From the NCBI GenBank assembly GCA_964640435.1, contig CAZXFJ010000016.1:1-21429 (forward strand): DNA of 21,429 bases, in the 5' to 3' direction. Below are positions 21,260-21,429 of this stretch, piece by piece; within the stretch, counting starts at the first letter, position 1; every line of letters begins with the position of its first letter. The stretch comes from GWA1-39-11 sp964640435 (GTDB lineage Bacteria > Patescibacteriota > Microgenomatia > Levybacterales > GWA1-39-11). Below the pieces are notes generated by a model that did no database searches, was not told where the DNA came from, and was given only the letters and a program-made list of their open reading frames with translations. The position numbers were made by a program, and so were the translations under genes.

Positions 21260-21429
21260 ATGAGTGAAAGAGTTAGAGGCATAGCCATATCTGCTACTAA
21301 GGGATATGCAGAATTTGCTGCTATTTATCCATTAGGTAATGCAGCGAGAAAAATGGGTTTAAAAGTTGGAAATGCAGGCATCAATGAAGATTCTGTACGA
21401 TTAATGCTAGACCATCCTGAGGCTATGTT
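21260..21429 (+). CDS. Unrecognised protein, N-terminal 56 residues only
   Basis: Open from the ATG at 21260 to the right edge without a stop. The start MSERVRGIAISATKGYAEFAA is followed by IYPLGNAARKMGLKVGNAGI and a segment with NEDSVRLMLDHPEA. Moderately hydrophilic, no signal peptide. I do not recognise the family from this fragment; plsX or other genes often found beside rpmF are not supported by it. The start is fixed by the extended -10 six bases upstream. Confidence 0.65.
   Translation, partial: MSERVRGIAISATKGYAEFAAIYPLGNAARKMGLKVGNAGINEDSVRLMLDHPEAM

Noticed and set aside
1..21429. CRISPR arrays, tRNA or rRNA genes, insertion sequences, prophage or toxin-antitoxin modules
   Set aside because: No spaced direct repeats, no cloverleaf-like GTTCGA-type T-loop sequences between genes, no transposase or integrase motifs; intergenic space is too small for most of these.

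Overview
The window reads as a chromosomal stretch of an AT-rich, small-genome bacterium of the Candidate Phyla Radiation (Patescibacteria), most likely the Microgenomates side. This placement is an inference. It rests on short compact proteins, one-base and four-base gene overlaps, few Shine-Dalgarno sites, a single-membrane type IV pilus set without PilP or the PilQ secretin, and a PilX-like minor pilin ending in the form usual for that group. TGA is used as a normal stop (pilD, the GspI-like and PilX-like genes), which argues against the recoded Gracilibacteria/SR1 lineages.

Layout: (1) 1-4987, minus strand: a gyrB - unknown 211-aa gene - ppa - gyrA operon; gyrA runs off the left edge. (2) 5131-5748, minus: a membrane-anchored extracellular protein of unknown role with its own promoter. 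(3) 5795-9856, minus: pilB-pilT-pilC, the extension motor, retraction motor and inner-membrane platform of a type IV pilus. (4) 9966-10607, plus: a short DNA polymerase III delta'-like gene, divergent from pilB. (5) 10660-18797, plus: the rest of the pilus. It comprises a monocistronic major-pilin candidate with a UUCG-loop terminator, prepilin peptidase pilD, two GspG-like pilins, GspH-, GspI- and GspJ-like minor pilins, a 637-aa PilX/GspK-like protein carrying a discoidin domain and a second beta-rich domain, and pilM-pilN-pilO. (6) 18798-21181, minus: rpmF-nusB-rnc, then rpsP-khpA-trmD, ribosome and RNA maturation genes. (7) 21260 to the right edge, plus: the start of an unrecognised gene.

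The pilus genes make a near-complete retractable machine: PilB/PilT power it, PilC-PilM-PilN-PilO form the basal complex, PilD processes seven prepilins, and the PilX-like protein looks like a tip adhesin. In this kind of organism such a pilus is a plausible tool for holding a host cell.

The most striking cross-cutting signal is in the promoters. At least seven transcription units in both orientations have a -10 hexamer ending only 6-8 bases before the start codon, which predicts leaderless mRNAs as a standard mode of expression here. No tRNA, rRNA, CRISPR array, insertion sequence or prophage was seen. The longest intergenic stretch is 143 bases (4988-5130).
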